Assembly: GCA_021401465.1 (NCBI GenBank)
Contig: JADDMT010000025.1
Coordinates: forward strand, 1 to 64,000
Origin: Teratosphaeria epicoccoides
Taxonomy: Eukaryota; Ascomycota; Dothideomycetes; Mycosphaerellales; Teratosphaeriaceae
DNA length: 64,000 nt
Direction: 5' to 3'
The position numbers and the translations under genes were made by a program. The notes under the pieces were generated by a model, which worked only from the letters and a program-made list of their open reading frames with translations, was not told the origin of the DNA and ran no database searches. Shown in pieces: positions 31,701 through 42,659 of this stretch; position 1 is the first letter of the stretch, and each line of letters starts with the position of its first letter.

Positions 31701-34038
31701 CACTGCACAATTTGGCGGCACGGGTCGAGGATAAGTATGCGCATTGATGGCTGCTACGCCGAGTATGCACAGGGTAGCACCCAGGTAAGAGCTTGCTACC
31801 GCATGACTGCCGACGGCGCCTGCTGGATGGGAGACACCGCTACATCAGCTGCGCACAGAGATTGGGTCCCGTCTGACGAATTCCATGGCGGGATCTCGAA
31901 AGCGCTGCACCGTCATGCAATGCGCGCCACCACACCTCGGCGGGTGCTTGCTCTGCAACGCGGCCATGTCGCTTGCCGCTGGAAAGTGCTCTTCTCATGC
32001 TGAGGCCGAAGCATTGCCACGGAGCAAAGACTACGCCACTTGAGGACGACCTGGGGGTAGGAGCGATGTCTCGAGCAAGCATCCCACACCTACAAGATTG
32101 CCCTTTGTCTTGTCTCGTGCCGGTCAATTGCTTGACTCCCCAGTTCCGTGGCATCCGGAGAAAAAAACACCACTAAGATGTGCGCCCCTCTATCGCTATC
32201 ACCAGGGCTGTTGCGTGCTTATGCGAACGCAGAGAGAATCTTACTGATCGACGATATCACCTTGAGGATTGATCGGCAACTAGTGTAATCGATGCCGAGA
32301 AGTCTAGATGAGCGATTCCGCCACGCCATCGCAATGACGAGCAGTAGGCCCAAGGCTCAGTTCGAGCTGATGCTGCAAGATAATACCCGCACCCTGCTAC
32401 ACCGCCACTTTAGCGCCGTGAGTATCATCGTCCGCGCCCGCGACGAGCCAGGCGACCTTCATTCAACACAATGGCACCTCTTGCTCTGCACGCATCGAGC
32501 TCAGCTTGTCGACGACGTCCGCCGCCAACACAACCGCGGTTCGGGACCTCCGAAGATCCCACTGAACCCTACAGACCAGCGAACCCCTGCTATGCTACTG
32601 CTAGCAAACGCGGCACAAGATGGAATAGGCGCCATAGCGAGCCAGCGAATACACAAGCATCAGTCTCCGGTCGCGAGCGCAGGAATGCGAGCGTGCGTTC
32701 AGATCAAGAATGCGGATTACGTTGCGATTGGCGGATCGCTGGCAACGGCGATGTACAGCTGCCGTCTGAAGAGCAAGAGAGGGTTTGTCGATACATATAT
32801 CGGATTGCGAGTGTGGTCGGTGGGATCACAAAGTCCGTGATATAGGCACATTTTATGGACCAGTAATCGTCGTCCTGAGTGACATCGCGCCAGGCGAGCG
32901 CTTGATATTTTCGGGGCGGCGCGGGAAAGCGGTACTCAGGAATGTTGCATCGAGGAAGCTTGCACTAGCGTCTCGACGATGCGGTCTCGTAGGCAGCGTA
33001 GACAGAGATGGGTGCGTGCCGGTGGACCTTGAACACTTCAGGACCAGACATCTTCACATTCATTCCCGGATGGATGACTACCATAGCAGCCAGACCACAA
33101 AGTCCCAAGAAGCAAAGGGGAGTCCTCCTGTCAAAGCACATCCTTGATTTGTTTGAGCAAATCGACGCAATTGTCGAATGCATCGCCTCCGCTGCCACGG
33201 GCTCAGGGCTGTTCTTGAGCAGGGCAAGTTTGGTGTAGCAATGTCCACTCGAGATTGTGTTCCTATCTCTGTGGTCCAAAAGACCTTCCTCATCTCGCAG
33301 CCATTTCATGTGGTCACCAAGATCACGTTTAAGGTCGACCAAGCGCTGCCCTGTCCTAACCCTGCGTCCTGAATAGTATCGGCTGGGCTGCCTTTTCCCT
33401 GCATGTGCGTTGTGATGCTTTTAGCACAGGAATGACCCGTCGAGACTGCGACACCATATCTCATCTGCCGTGTAATTGCAATCTCGCACCTGCTAGGGCC
33501 ACTGAACGTTGACCCGCGAGTGCTTGCTACACAAGGTCTAGGCGTTGGCCTTCACAGGCGACAGCATGGCAGATCGGCCGGCGTTTGCTCAATGCCCTCC
33601 GCAATGCCTTCGGCATGGCCGTATTCGAGAGGCACGAGTCGATCTCTACAGTAGCCAGATCGAACTCGCAATGATGTGGGCCGGCCTGCGAGTGGTTGAC
33701 GCTACCACACATATCACGTCTTTGGCTGTGGCCCCTCTCGCACGTCAAGAGTGCCCTAACTCCTCTGTGAGATCCTTGGACGGTCTCGCGGATGTATTGG
33801 GATCTTCCCAACCTCTTCGAGGTATTCTCCTCATGCTACACCTCTTTAATGCTGGTAATGGATCCATTGGTGGGATCTCCCGTGAAATTTTGCCGCTGCC
33901 GAACGCTTCGGCCACGGAGAACCAGTCTTCCAAAATCCCTTTTTGACCGACTGATAGCAGACAGACAGCACGATCATCGTCACTCTGCCGCATCATCGCA
34001 ATAAATTTCAAATCACCATCGCCACCATCACCACCACC
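28780..34038. other. Gene-poor stretch without supported genes
   Basis: About 5.3 kb of unique-looking sequence with many short overlapping frames. A plus-strand stretch at about 31005-31180 contains ARFIDEEKRIAL and recalls a cytosolic loop of MFS transporters, but it is too short to assign. Frames at 31137-31571 (144 residues), 32292-32840 (182 residues) and 32471-32845 (124 residues) are open, the last two overlapping in different frames, and no family is recognised. Together with the permease relic this suggests old, mutated genes rather than active ones. Confidence 0.3.
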
Positions 34039-34371
34039 ATGACAAACACGTCCGCTTCCGGCAGCACCACCGCCCCCATCACATTTGCCGCCTCTGCGCC
34101 GAGGAAGCTCCCGCCGCTCCTCTTCACTGCCGTCGAGACAACCCAAGAGAAGAGGAGCTCTCACAAGACGAAGGCCCAGGACATGGGTCGCCACATCTGC
34201 CAGTACTCGGAAGAGGACAAGGTGCAGATGGGCCTGCAAGTCCTCTTCGGCATGGTGCCACCGCCGCCGAAAGGCACCCAGATTCATGAGCTCACCATCC
34301 GGCAGGCAAAGCAACTGGTGCACAAGGAGGTGAAGCAGGATGAAACGCAAAGATACCTCATCAAGGGGTGA
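34039..34371 (+). CDS. Hypothetical protein, 110 residues
   Basis: The ATG at 34039 has a good context (CACCACCATGAC) and follows a CACCAT-rich leader. The product starts MTNTSASGSTTAPITFAASA and has a Lys/Gln-rich second half (RQAKQLVHKEVKQDETQRYL). It has no signal peptide or membrane segment. After the TGA at 34369-34371 there is a textbook intron at 34394-34448 (GTGAGT...TACTGACT...CCTCAG), either in the 3' leader or within a longer, frameshifted gene. Skipping the stop by one base gives NEYCREE leading into that intron. So the frame could be intact and short, or recently broken. No family is recognised. Confidence 0.4.
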   Translation: MTNTSASGSTTAPITFAASAPRKLPPLLFTAVETTQEKRSSHKTKAQDMGRHICQYSEEDKVQMGLQVLFGMVPPPPKGTQIHELTIRQAKQLVHKEVKQDETQRYLIKG

Positions 34372-35080
34372 ATGAGTACTGTCGTGAGGAATGGTGAGTC
34401 CACGGAGCGTTCCACTCCTCCAAATACATGTTACTGACTATTCCTCAGCACTGGCAATGGACAGGCCGCATAAGGGAGTCCTCGCGACCCGGTACAGCCA
34501 TGGCCTCAATGAGCAATGGCGCTGGGACTACACGTGGTCGTGCTGGGCGCTGGCAGGAGTGCAGGGACCTATTGGCGATATTGACGAGGGCCTTCTCGAA
34601 GAGGTATTGGGCTTGCTGTAATGAGGCGCGCATCAATTGGGCGGCAGCGTGGCGTTTGGGCGTTGAAAGGAAATACCCGTCAGCGTAGAGTGACTTGGTG
34701 AATATAGCACAATCGCAGCACATGAGCCGCCTGAAAGAAAGAGTGTGACTATAAAGCACAAGAGGATAGAGACCGACGAAATGGGGTGCGCGAAGAACGG
34801 TACCTTGGTACATCGCTATGCCCGAAAGGTGTTACGATAGGTAAGCAATCTCCATAGCGTCGGATGTCTCGAAAGTCTGTCCTCGTGTCGGGACGGTAGC
34901 CCGACCTCACGTCGTGTTCTGTGAATCCTGTAGACTTTCTGCAAAACCACTGCTTGATGATATATGCCTTTATATCGTCTGGAGAAATTGTTGTCTGCAG
35001 CAGAGTTGCGAAGGGCGAAAACAGTCACGTGACGCCGGATTCCGCTCGGCTTGCTCTGGTCGATGCTTTCAACCATTAGC
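34372..35080. other. Intergenic, possible lost downstream exon
   Basis: It contains the intron-like sequence at 34394-34448 followed by two open frames to 34621 and 34688. Either could be the final exon of the preceding gene. Nothing else is recognised up to 35080. Confidence 0.3.
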
Positions 35081-35506
35081 ATGAGTGCGCTTGAGTCCAC
35101 AGCCGCCACGAGCAGCTCAGGAATGATTCAGACCACGCCCCAGTGCAATGACCATCGGTATTTACGAGATCACTGGCGTAACGCACATGCTCTGATTGCA
35201 TGCGTCCCCGGCGGTCTGTATTGCCTCATTTGTCGATCAACACTGTCACGAGTGGTACACTCAACAATGACTGAACAGCTCAGCAGCAGTGGCTATGTCT
35301 CAGGGCAGGCGTGCGACCAGGAAACAGCTTCTTGCGGAGGCTTGAGCAATGCTCTCCTCTCGACGACCATCCAGCATCGACGCCGACCTCAGCCACAGCG
35401 CTCAAGGCTGGCGAGGAGGAGAGAAGGGATACCCAAGCAGATTGTGATCCTCACACCCATATCCTCACACCCATCGAAAGACATGATAGCAGGCTCATGC
35501 TGCTGA
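35081..35506 (+). CDS. Hypothetical protein, 141 residues, weak support
   Basis: An open frame from an ATG at 35081 (MSALESTAATSSSGMIQTTP) to a TGA at 35504. It has a Cys/His-containing segment (CNDHRYLRDHWRNAH followed by CLICRS) that could bind zinc, then a Ser-rich and Arg-rich tail. No intron is needed. Other frames in the same place are also open, and nothing in the flanks supports it, so it may be a chance frame. Confidence 0.25.
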   Translation: MSALESTAATSSSGMIQTTPQCNDHRYLRDHWRNAHALIACVPGGLYCLICRSTLSRVVHSTMTEQLSSSGYVSGQACDQETASCGGLSNALLSTTIQHRRRPQPQRSRLARRREGIPKQIVILTPISSHPSKDMIAGSCC

Positions 35507-37680
35507 AGGGGCATACGCCAATCCGAGAGCCACAGGCCGGATCAGGCGCTGCGCAAGAGGTCGAATGAGCCGTGAGCGGACAACGACGTCGAAGAAAGAG
35601 ATTTTGGATAGCGCGATTGCTTCATGACTCACTGGCATGGTACACGGCCGCGAAGATATCGGCCAGCGCGCTGTGCAGACTGCGTTTCCCATACTTCCAG
35701 CAAAGGATCCGGCGAGCTATCAAGCCCGGTCTCAGGAGCTGTATCGATGATCTGGATCCTGAGCAGCTTGGGATGTCACCGCAAGGTTACGCTGCAAGCG
35801 AGCGATCACACTGCCGTACCCTGCATGATTCACGGCACGAGGATGTATCATCGGGAAAGAGGCCGCATAGGCAGCCAGGCAGCGAGCTCCCAAGCCTGCG
35901 CATTAAAGCGTCAAGCACCTTATCTGACAGCCAACCGACCAAGCTCATTGCAGTTCGGAGAGGAGTACCCGCGGCCGAGAAAACCGGCGCTCATGCGTCG
36001 ATGTGACCTAATGAGCATGCTTGCGGAGAGCTTTTTGGCCCGTATTGCATTGCTTCTCTTATAGGAACCGCCTGTAATCTCTCCACTCCATGCATACCAA
36101 TCGGGACGTATTCAAGCCTTCCCTATCCTCCAGCTCCGAGCACCTGTCTGCATGACCCGCGGACGTCTATGCTCGCCGGCAGGGTACCCGGAGCGATCGC
36201 CACACGAGGACGACCGAGCACCCATGCGTTCCTGAACCTATGGGCCCCACAGAGCAGTCTGCAGGGAGCTACAGACCTCCGAGCTCTCAAGCTACTCTGC
36301 TAGGCCGTTTCGACTCTGATACTCCGCTGGTCTGACGAGTGCAACAAGTCGGACCGACATCCGGGAGGTCTTGTTGTAAGGCACAAGTGGTAGGCCCCTT
36401 GGGCTGCGAGCGCAGGTCGCGATGGTCGTGTATGCAGCTGGTGCTGTTGACTTGCTCTGGACTTACATATCCGAGAGGCAGCACGGCATGCTCACTGCAT
36501 TACTCTCATGGCTCGAAGAGCCGTCGCGGCAAACAATATACCCGCGCTACGTCAAGGTCGTCTCACAAAAACCTGCTCACAGAGACGATGGCCCGAGGCC
36601 TGCGATGTACAGCCTCACATTACAATTCAGCTACTTGGGTAAAGACTGCAAGAAAGCTTCATCGTCCTATGCTGCATTCTTCTGCCGATCATCACGCACG
36701 AGTTCATCCTACAGACCGGCCTCTTAGCCACCAGCGACTCGCCGGCGGACCGCAACCATTTATGACTAGTACCGACGGTGGCACGGCCCCTCTTCGAGAC
36801 GCTCTCTGTCCCCGTGCTCTGTAGGTACCATTGATCGTGTGGACAAATCCGGTCTCATAGCTCTGCATGCGACTCTTAGCAAAATTCAGCAGAAACGCGA
36901 CCAACTCGCCAGGCACGCTTCTGCTGGATGCCGCAATCCCGGTGCGATATTTCTTAGCGAACTATCTTGACGTCTTTGCTTCGCTGGAAGGCGGAAGATG
37001 CTGCTTCTGCCCTTGGAGGTATGCTCGGACGGCGACGTCGTATTTTCGTTGTTGGCATCGCGATTACCGTCTCGGGATGCGCTGTTGCTTCTTGGAGCTT
37101 CGTTGTCCTTGCCGCTCATTCTTTGGCGGTCTCCTCATCAGCACGTCAGATCGGTAGGAGACGTGCTGAGACTGCAGAGAGCAGAGCCGCTTGGAGTGGG
37201 CGAAAATTTGGGGCGGAGTCGCAAGTCCTGCAGCACCAGGTCTGCCCGCTTGCGAGGTGAACTGTCTGCGGCGGTAGCTTGTTCATCTTCTTTGAATGTG
37301 TCGAGGTGGCCCGGCGCGATACTTGCGCAATGAACTTAGCCAGCCCATTTGCCTCGGAGTATTTACTCATGTACTCCAGGGACGCCCCAGCACAGTCACC
37401 GACGTCGACGAGATAGAAGCGAGAAATGACGTGCTCGAGGTTGCTCTCGACGCGGGCTCCGGGTCCCGATGACTATTGCCGCCAGTGTAGTGTTGTACTA
37501 GGACTGCCGACGAGCCTGTCAATAGTACGTCCCACGATGGCGTTAGTGGTGGTAGAGCGGGAGTGCCGAACAAGAAATCCATGGCGCTTGGGTTCATGCT
37601 AGTGGAGATCAGCACGCGTCAGCTCATTACTGCCCCGGGAGATCTCTGGTAGCAGCGTCTTTGTGAACAGACAATGAGAC
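35507..37680. other. Gene-poor stretch, short frames only
   Basis: Several frames of 60-160 codons overlap on both strands (35572-36006, 35624-36064, 36339-36824, 36886-37119). None has a recognised motif or splice structure. It carries one copy (37210-37241) of a 32-base repeat found again at 37955. Confidence 0.3.
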
Positions 37681-37986
37681 CTAGGCCTCTAGCAGCCGTG
37701 TCTGCAGTGCGTGCATCTGCTTGCCCCGAAAGACAACATTGACCTGTACCATGCGCACCTCGTTTTCGTTCACAAAGATGGTGAAGTGCATGTTGCTGAC
37801 GCGCTTGTACCTGTCTGATGCTAGCACGATGCCGCAAGACCTCGAGGAGACTTGTGGCATCGCTGGATCGTACTAGCATCAGACATGTACAGGCGCGTTG
37901 TGATGGTCCCGTTGACAGACCGCTAAACGGCGGTCGGCTTCGGAACCCGAGTTCGGGGCGGAGTCGCAAGCCCTGTAGCACCAGCT
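37210..37986. repeat. Two copies of a 32-base direct repeat
   Basis: GGGGCGGAGTCGCAAG begins both 37210-37241 and 37955-37986. The full 32 bases agree at 29 positions, and the differences include two C/T changes. The flanks are not obviously related. They may be traces of an old duplication of the locus that carries the Mei2-like fragment. Confidence 0.5.
37681..37872 (-). pseudogene. Coding-like fragment of unknown origin
   Basis: On the minus strand a 63-codon frame from 37872 to a TAG at 37681 reads with good protein-like composition (GIVLASDRYKRVSNMHFTIF, then VRMVQVNVVFRGKQ). It is flanked upstream by stops. It lies about 50 bases downstream of the Mei2-like fragment on the same strand but in another frame. 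It may be a decayed exon of the same or a neighbouring gene. Confidence 0.25.
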
Positions 37987-38318
37987 ATTCCGCGACTGCA
38001 GATGGAGTTGTCAATCACGACCCTCAGAACTCTCTGTGAGGAGAAGCTGGCTAGCCTGCTAACGAGCTCGGGAGACGGTGCAGTCTCCCTCTTGAGCCAC
38101 ATCATGGAACGATAGTGTGAGCACTGCGACACCGCCGCCTGGTTGCGGAACTTCTCAATGAGAAACTCGAGGTCTTGGATGGTGGTGCATGATATCTCGC
38201 GGACGCGCTTCGGTGGCGCCCACTGCTTGCCCATGTACTCCTCCACAAAGGCAATGATATCCTTGCCATCGGAGAAGCTGACAAAGGCGTAGCCGATGTT
38301 GGTGCCTTCCTTGATCAT
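37923..38318 (-). pseudogene. Mei2-like C-terminal RRM fragment
   Basis: The minus-strand frame starts MIKEGTNIGYAFVSFSDGKD, continues with EISCTTIQDLEFLIEKFRNQ and a SHYRSMMW segment. This is the second half of the C-terminal RNA-recognition motif of Mei2-type proteins (family pattern NxGYAFVNF...AEISYATIQG...LVQKFRNS...RP). The upstream half (the TTxMLRNIPN strand) is not found in frame. Between 38319 and 38813 only fragments in other frames occur. The gene is therefore broken or a solitary exon. Mei2 proteins bind RNA and steer meiosis; this fragment is unlikely to do so. Confidence 0.6.
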
Positions 38319-39019
38319 GGCGCCGGATCATGAGCGCCTGTTGGTGGGCCTTGCTGGCTGTGGTGATACGCTTGGAGCGCAGGTGTCGAGCTCGTAGCTG
38401 CCGACACGCCGCTCTCATGTCTAAGAACAATGAGACTCAGCCACGACGCGATTAAGAGACTGGAAAGGTGGAGACTTGTCACAAGCCCTCACCTTGATAT
38501 TCCCGGTCGATGTCAGCAACCTTTCAAACTCTTGTCGCCCGCAAGATCTTGGCGTCTGCACGCTCAAAGAGCGGCAGAATGTTGTCGTACTAGATGCCTG
38601 GTGCTCTAGTCTCATGCGGAGGGAATGGATCCAATCCGCACGTAGGTGGTAGCTGTTGTGCTGGTCAGCATCCGTTCTTCGACAGTTGCGTGTACGTAGT
38701 GTGATCTTGCGCTGATGGTGGATGACGCTGGTCAATGGTGTGGACGGTGATGGTCTGTGTTGTTCTGATGCAGGAGTCGGTGAGGAAACTGCAGAAGAAA
38801 CATCGAAACGCACTAAGGACCCACTTCAGTGGCAGCTGCCTGTGCTCTGCCACGACAGCATTGGGGCTCCTTCATGTCAGTGCCACCGCCGATACTTCAT
38901 TGACCTGTGCTTGATGCTCCTGTGACCGCACGGGGCAAGGGAAGCCTGTAGGCATCACCTCAATCAGCTCGATTCAGCTGGGCAGAGGAGGCAGGCTCCA
39001 TCAGGTCTTCTGCACCAAG
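38319..39019. other. Flank of the Mei2-like fragment
   Basis: The minus-strand frame at 38421-38813 and shorter ones lack motifs. The missing N-terminal half of the RRM would be expected here and is not legible. Confidence 0.3.
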
Positions 39020-39292
39020 ATGAGCACGGGCCAACAATCGCCGAGTGTGACCAAGTACGAATGTCCTGCCTGTGAAAGCAGCAGCCGAGAACAAAGGCAT
39101 TCTCTGGCAGAAGTATCTGCATTGTCGGCTACTGAAGACGAAAGAGCAGAAATCACATGCAAGGAAACCCTACAAGCAGTCGAGACTTTTGACCTCATTT
39201 TGTCACATTCAATCCAGGTTCCACTGCACAGAGATACAAACTCGCGTATACACCACACAAGAAAGCTAGATCCATGCTTTGCCCTGAAATGA
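39020..39292 (+). CDS. Hypothetical protein, 90 residues, weak support
   Basis: An open frame starting MSTGQQSPSVTKYECPACES. The CPAC pair, a Ser/Glu-rich middle and a basic tail are the only visible traits. A 65-codon frame overlaps it. It ends 41 bases before the start of the next candidate gene. No family is recognised and it may be chance. Confidence 0.2.
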   Translation: MSTGQQSPSVTKYECPACESSSREQRHSLAEVSALSATEDERAEITCKETLQAVETFDLILSHSIQVPLHRDTNSRIHHTRKLDPCFALK

Positions 39293-39333
39293 GGCACGGA
39301 CACCTTATGACAGGGCAGCCTCATTGATAACGC

Positions 39334-40300
39334 ATGTTCACTTGCGTAGGCACTTCACAGGACGAGGTGGACGGTGCCAGCGGTTTGCGATGGCTGGTAA
39401 CACGTGCAGTATGCCCATCGCCAGTATGATATGTCAGAAGACGGCAGATGCTGACTGTCAGAGATCACCTCCCAGTGCTGGTTCGGCGCCTTCTCCATCC
39501 GACCGGCGCATCCAGTCCTTCGATCGGACGAGCCAACTACCAACAGCAAGCAGATCTTGACGATTGCTATAGCCCGGACAAGCCACGCATTTGAGGAGAA
39601 AATTGTTCAAGGCGTAAAAAGCCGAGCTGCTGTGAGCCAACTTGACGAGCATTATTTCCACAAAGACGACATGCCGATCATTGCAGGCGCGATTGACGGG
39701 CCTCTTTCAACAGAAGATATGGGAGGAGATGCATAGGATTGAGAGCGTGCTTGAGCTGGCCGCTCCTACAGGACAAGCGAAAATGGCGGTGATGACACGT
39801 TGGACGATCGCGATGGCGCACAAAGAGAAAATGAAACAATGGGTTCTACCGATCGAGGCTTACCTGACTTATCGCCGCTGCATCGGATCCATCTCTTGCA
39901 TCATCAATCCAAGGCCACGGAAGTTGAACCTAGCAGGCTGTATGCCACAGCTGCAACGCTCAGCTTTTACTCTTCCTACGGCTTGCAGGCGTGAATGCGT
40001 TGGGGCGACGGCAACCGTGACGATCATCTGGACGAAGCAGAAGAGCTGGTCGAGATCATGAGATCTGGCTCGCTAGACGTCGTCAAGACCGTTGAGGAAA
40101 ATCACGAATATCTGCTAGACTTGTTCATTGAGCCTCCCGAGGCTGGAATCGGGCTGGGCGAAGCGACGTGTGCAGTCATGCAAGACGTGATCTCAAAGTT
40201 GAGGGATTATGCTTTTGAGGATATTTTGCAGCGCACAAGCCGCCACCCACACATCCTTACCAACATCGATTGCATCTTGGCAGCTGAGATTCCCGATTGA
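39334..40300 (+). pseudogene. Two-exon gene followed by same-frame open blocks with stops
   Basis: An ATG at 39334 opens a 25-codon exon (to 39408). It joins through a 67-base intron (GTATGC...GCTGACT...TCCCAG, 39409-39475) in phase 0 to a frame that runs to a TAG at 39734, giving 111 residues. The same frame, after a cluster of three stops (39734, 39740, 39752), is open for 79 codons, meets a TGA at 39992 and is then open for 101 more codons to 40300 (HLDEAEELVEIMRSGSLDVV). This looks like one gene of about 270 residues carrying nonsense changes. An alternative 55-base intron at about 39631-39685 leads into a different open frame. No family is recognised. Confidence 0.4.
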
Positions 40301-41651
40301 CACAAGGTCGAAATCGCCATCCTCGCCGTGACATCATATCGTGAGCGCGAATGCATCAATTCGTCGACCTGGCTCACGACGTGCATGCTCCGACATCACG
40401 AGCACCTCGAATCGAATCGTTCTTTCCGTGCAGCTCGTGGCATTGATGATAATCAAGTAGATGAAGTGCCATTATTGCCAGGATGAGACACGTATGTCCA
40501 GATTTCCTAGGATGATAAGGCTGCCCGTTGCGCTCTCGCTGCCCATTCTGGCAAGTTTCACGTGCGCAGAAGCCGTTTCACCCAAAACGACCTCAAGCAA
40601 ATAGAGGCGAAGATGGGTCAAACGAGACCGTGCGATCTGATGATAATTACACGAAGTTATGATTGATGACACCACATGCCTAAGCTGGTTCGTACTTTGT
40701 GTCAAGTATGCAACGCTTAGAAGGGAGATATGGTTGCTATTCGGCTTGTGCTTCGTCGCACGTATCTGATAGCTACTAAGGCGCCAGACTGTCTGCGACT
40801 CCTCGATGTAGTAGAAAAGCCTAGTCTAGCCGGGGTATCGCCAAGGCAACGGCCTGCTCGCTTGCTCGAAAGTTGACATAAGGAAGGCGAAGCGCTCGAT
40901 GATACAGCTTAGATTCGGAACTACAACGCTTAAACAAGGTGACAACGGACGCTTCGATACCTTGCACTTGCAAACTAGAGATCTTGAGCCAAGCGTCTGC
41001 CGCGACGATATTAAGGTTCTCTGTCCAGGGTCTCCAACCTTTGTGTCCATCTCCTGCAATGCTCCACACTATGATATGCATGGCGCAAAGCTCCTTCTAA
41101 CAGAGCATGTGAACTTAGAGTCTGGTGCTAGGGATTTCCGACCACGATCTTGCAAGCAAGACCCGCCCAAAAGATTCGCACATAGATTATAGAATGACCG
41201 ACAGGTGGCCTGATAGCTCTAACAGTAATCTTTGACGTCGATGGCTAGATCATGAATCTGCTGGACCACTGTAACGGCGAAGTGTTGTCACAAGGACTTT
41301 GCCTGCCACCATGGCAAAGGTGATACAAACTGCTCACCGGATCATGCGTAGAAGTGATTTACTCAAAGGCAAATTCTCGATTCTGCGGCGCACTGCCCCT
41401 GTTGAGAGTCTGGCAAAAACCTTGTACGTTTGCCTGATTTCTCGCGCTTTCAATGTCCTTCTAGAAGACATCAGACGCTGTTTGCAAACTATAAAGACCA
41501 ATTTGTGGTGATCTGGGGCCTCTCAGACAAGCTTGCATTTTCTTGTGTGATTGAACATTCCTAAAAGTTATGTATATATGGACATTGAGCTAATAGAACT
41601 GCACCTTCCGCATTGGGTGAGCACGTGAAACTGTGAGTTTTGCCGACGAGG
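40301..41651. other. Intergenic, nothing recognised
   Basis: Short frames only. TATATATGG near 41570 could serve the gene starting at 41652. Confidence 0.35.
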
Positions 41652-42659
41652 ATGCTGCCGCGGTCCCGTTCCCGCTCCCTGAGCACCGAAGCAAATTCAG
41701 AGACCACCATATTTTCTAATCAGCACACACAACTTCTTTCCGACGACGACACACGACCAACGCCCTGCTCTTCACAGCTAACACCTGTAACATCAAGCTC
41801 AATGGATCAGGAAAAAAGGCAACAAGACCATCGAAGGCTGGCAGCGGCACACGCATTTGCCGCTCTGCAAGCCGGTCACAATATGCGCGTGCCTCGTCGA
41901 CCAAGGCACCTTCAAGGGCAACTTAACCGGCTGCGAGCTGAGCGTCGCCTCGGCGACGCCAAGCCGACAGCTGAAGTGCCGCGTGAAGCGGTCCAATACT
42001 ATCATCAGTGCGAGGAGGACGCCATAGACCGTAACGCCGAGTCGATCTACGCTGAGTGCGCGAGCACGACTGCTTTAGCCAGCTACGGAAAGACGGCATG
42101 GCAGTTCTTCACCAAGCAGGAGCGGCGCGACATTATCAACATCAAGAAGCAGCGCGCACAACTTCCCACTCAAGATCCATTCGCGAAGAGGGAATTAAAC
42201 TACCGCATCGACGATCTTGGCGATCCTGAGCAGTCATACGACAACGGCCGGGGCAACCTGGACACGGCGGCACCGATAGGAAACCCCGAACAAGGTCTGG
42301 AAGCGAAGCTGCAGAACACTTATGAAGCCCTGTGCAGATGTGTCATCGACCAAGTCATCTTTGCCCCTGGCGCAGGCACCCAGATGACTCAAGACCTCTA
42401 CGCCACTGTGCAAGACATCATGGGCGGCACAGTAAATGTCTGTTCCAAGCTGCAGATTGCTGCTTTGGCGAGAGTGGTATTTCCACAGCGCGACTTGGGG
42501 GCTCACTCACCGACGATGACAAGGTTCATGAGGGCATTGGATGCGCAGCTTTCGACAGACGGGCTGACTGAAACCCCCAATCACTTCACCGCACCGGCAC
42601 AGGCAGCTGCAGCGGCTTCACAGGAGGCTGAACAGGCAGCTCAACGATTGAGGTGCTGA
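41652..42659 (+). CDS. Hypothetical protein, 335 residues
   Basis: A single exon. The first ATG in the frame is at 41652 (MLPRSRSRSLSTEANSETTI). The N-terminal 60 residues are Ser/Thr/Arg-rich and probably disordered. Residues about 60-200 are basic and helical (LQGQLNRLRAERRLGDAKP; FFTKQERRDIINIKKQRAQL). Residues about 230-335 hold a more folded-looking part with MTQDLYATVQDIMGGTVNVC and an Ala/Gln-rich tail. No signal peptide or membrane span. A 339-codon frame of this kind is unlikely by chance, but I recognise no family. It may be nuclear. Confidence 0.6.
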   Translation: MLPRSRSRSLSTEANSETTIFSNQHTQLLSDDDTRPTPCSSQLTPVTSSSMDQEKRQQDHRRLAAAHAFAALQAGHNMRVPRRPRHLQGQLNRLRAERRLGDAKPTAEVPREAVQYYHQCEEDAIDRNAESIYAECASTTALASYGKTAWQFFTKQERRDIINIKKQRAQLPTQDPFAKRELNYRIDDLGDPEQSYDNGRGNLDTAAPIGNPEQGLEAKLQNTYEALCRCVIDQVIFAPGAGTQMTQDLYATVQDIMGGTVNVCSKLQIAALARVVFPQRDLGAHSPTMTRFMRALDAQLSTDGLTETPNHFTAPAQAAAAASQEAEQAAQRLRC

